Part shown: piece after piece, positions 32,220-32,761 of the stretch
Position numbering within the stretch: the first letter of the stretch is position 1
Layout of the letters: each line of letters begins with the position of its first letter
Assembly (NCBI GenBank): GCA_019244535.1
Contig: JAFASL010000859.1
Location: 1 to 32,761 of the forward strand
Length of the DNA stretch: 32,761 nt
Reading direction: 5' to 3'
From: Alphaproteobacteria bacterium
GTDB lineage: Bacteria > Pseudomonadota > Alphaproteobacteria > ATCC43930 > CGMCC-115725
Position numbers and translations under genes: made by a program
The notes under the pieces: generated by a model
The model's database searches: none
The model's input: the letters and a program-made list of their open reading frames with translations, nothing else
Told to the model about the DNA's origin: nothing

Positions 32220-32761
32220 TCAGACCTGCAGGATTTCGGCGCCGGGGGCCGCCTCAAGCTCGCACGCGTTCACCGTCATCGCGAGCATGCTGTAATAGCC
32301 GATCGCAGCGGTAAGCTCGATGAACCCCTCATCGCCAAACCGGTTTCGCAGCGAGTCGGCGGCCTTGTCATCGAGGCGGTGCTTGCGGAGAAGCTGGCGA
32401 GTAAATTCTATTATTTCGGCGTCCTCGCGGGGTATGCCGCGCGAGTGGTTCTCGCGGATCGCCGTGATGATATCTTCCGATACGCCGAGCCGGCGTGCAC
32501 CGCCGGTCTGCGCCCCCCAGACATAGACCGCGTCCAGCTCGCGCGCGACCGTCATCGCGGCGAGCACCCGAGCACGCATATCGAGAGCGCCCTCGAAGCG
32601 CACAAAAGCGCCGAGATGGGCGACGCGGCCGGCCAGTTCCGGGCAGTGAAGAAACATCGTGAACGGCCCCTGAATAGCGCCGCGACTGCGAGTGATCGCT
32701 TCGATGATGTCGTGATGCTTCTCGGGGACGTCCTGCTTGCCAGTGATCGGCGGCAGTCTTG
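32220..32761 (-). CDS. carboxymuconolactone decarboxylase-family protein (5' end beyond the window)
   Basis: The frame is open to the right edge and reads as coding throughout (LPPITGKQDVPEKHHDIIEA, GPFTMFLHCPELAGRVAHLG and so on), so the gene's start lies outside. The sequence follows the AhpD-like/carboxymuconolactone decarboxylase pattern: LHCPELAGRVAHLGAFVRFE, MTVARELDAVYVW, LGVSEDIITAI and a C-terminal GYYSMLAMTVNA helix. The family's usual W-x-x-H motif reads WGAQ, with Gln (codon at 32508-32510) in place of His. There is no CxxC peroxidase motif in the visible part. The role could be lactone decarboxylation or an uncharacterised reaction. Confidence 0.82.
   Translation of the reverse strand, partial: RLPPITGKQDVPEKHHDIIEAITRSRGAIQGPFTMFLHCPELAGRVAHLGAFVRFEGALDMRARVLAAMTVARELDAVYVWGAQTGGARRLGVSEDIITAIRENHSRGIPREDAEIIEFTRQLLRKHRLDDKAADSLRNRFGDEGFIELTAAIGYYSMLAMTVNACELEAAPGAEILQV

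Overview
The window is GC-rich, densely packed chromosomal DNA from an alphaproteobacterium. Supporting evidence is the glyA-nrdR-ribD order, the ffs-dnaX-ybaB-recR order, a MucR/Ros-family regulator and a GGAAC-N17-CGTT (EcfG-like) promoter. A soil or freshwater member of the Hyphomicrobiales/Rhodospirillales sphere is plausible, but the genus cannot be read from the sequence. No tRNA, rRNA, CRISPR array, insertion sequence or phage gene was seen.

Bases 1-9.6 kb hold accessory catabolic genes: an alpha/beta hydrolase divergent from a luciferase-like flavin monooxygenase, a CmcJ/NvfI-like oxidoreductase, a small hypothetical protein, a TPP-dependent enzyme, a class III (Frc-like) CoA-transferase, a two-domain VOC protein, a SAM methyltransferase and a glutathionyl-hydroquinone reductase-like GST. 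The substrate is unknown. A palindromic repeat and the tail of a broken carboxymuconolactone-decarboxylase-family gene lie in the middle. Bases 9.7-14.4 kb carry a nucleoside phosphorylase-like protein, an ArsB/CitMHS-type anion permease with an MFS partner, and a tandemly duplicated DUF6328-like membrane protein.

Bases 14.4-21.0 kb are housekeeping: glyA-nrdR-ribD (minus), mucR with its own promoter (plus), and ffs-dnaX-ybaB-recR (minus). Bases 21.1-24.6 kb encode an ABC exporter of the MacB/DevC type with two permeases and an ATPase fused to a C-terminal cyclic-nucleotide-binding-like domain. No membrane-fusion protein is adjacent.

The most striking region is 24.7-31.1 kb. It is one tightly packed eight-gene operon: a two-[2Fe-2S] subunit and a Tat-exported molybdopterin hydroxylase (IorAB type), flavocytochrome c sulfide dehydrogenase (fccA, fccB), then soxX, soxY, soxZ and soxA. 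soxB and soxCD are absent from the window. The SoxY carrier cysteine sits in an atypical tail (AACTEQ). Junctions mostly overlap by 4 nt, which argues that the molybdenum enzyme works with the periplasmic sulfur-oxidation proteins. A promoter with a perfect inverted repeat in its spacer precedes the operon.

After the operon come a convergent ECF sigma factor, a small glycine-zipper protein behind a general-stress-type promoter, and a carboxymuconolactone-decarboxylase-family gene that runs off the right edge. Function assignments come from reading motifs by eye; no database search was possible.
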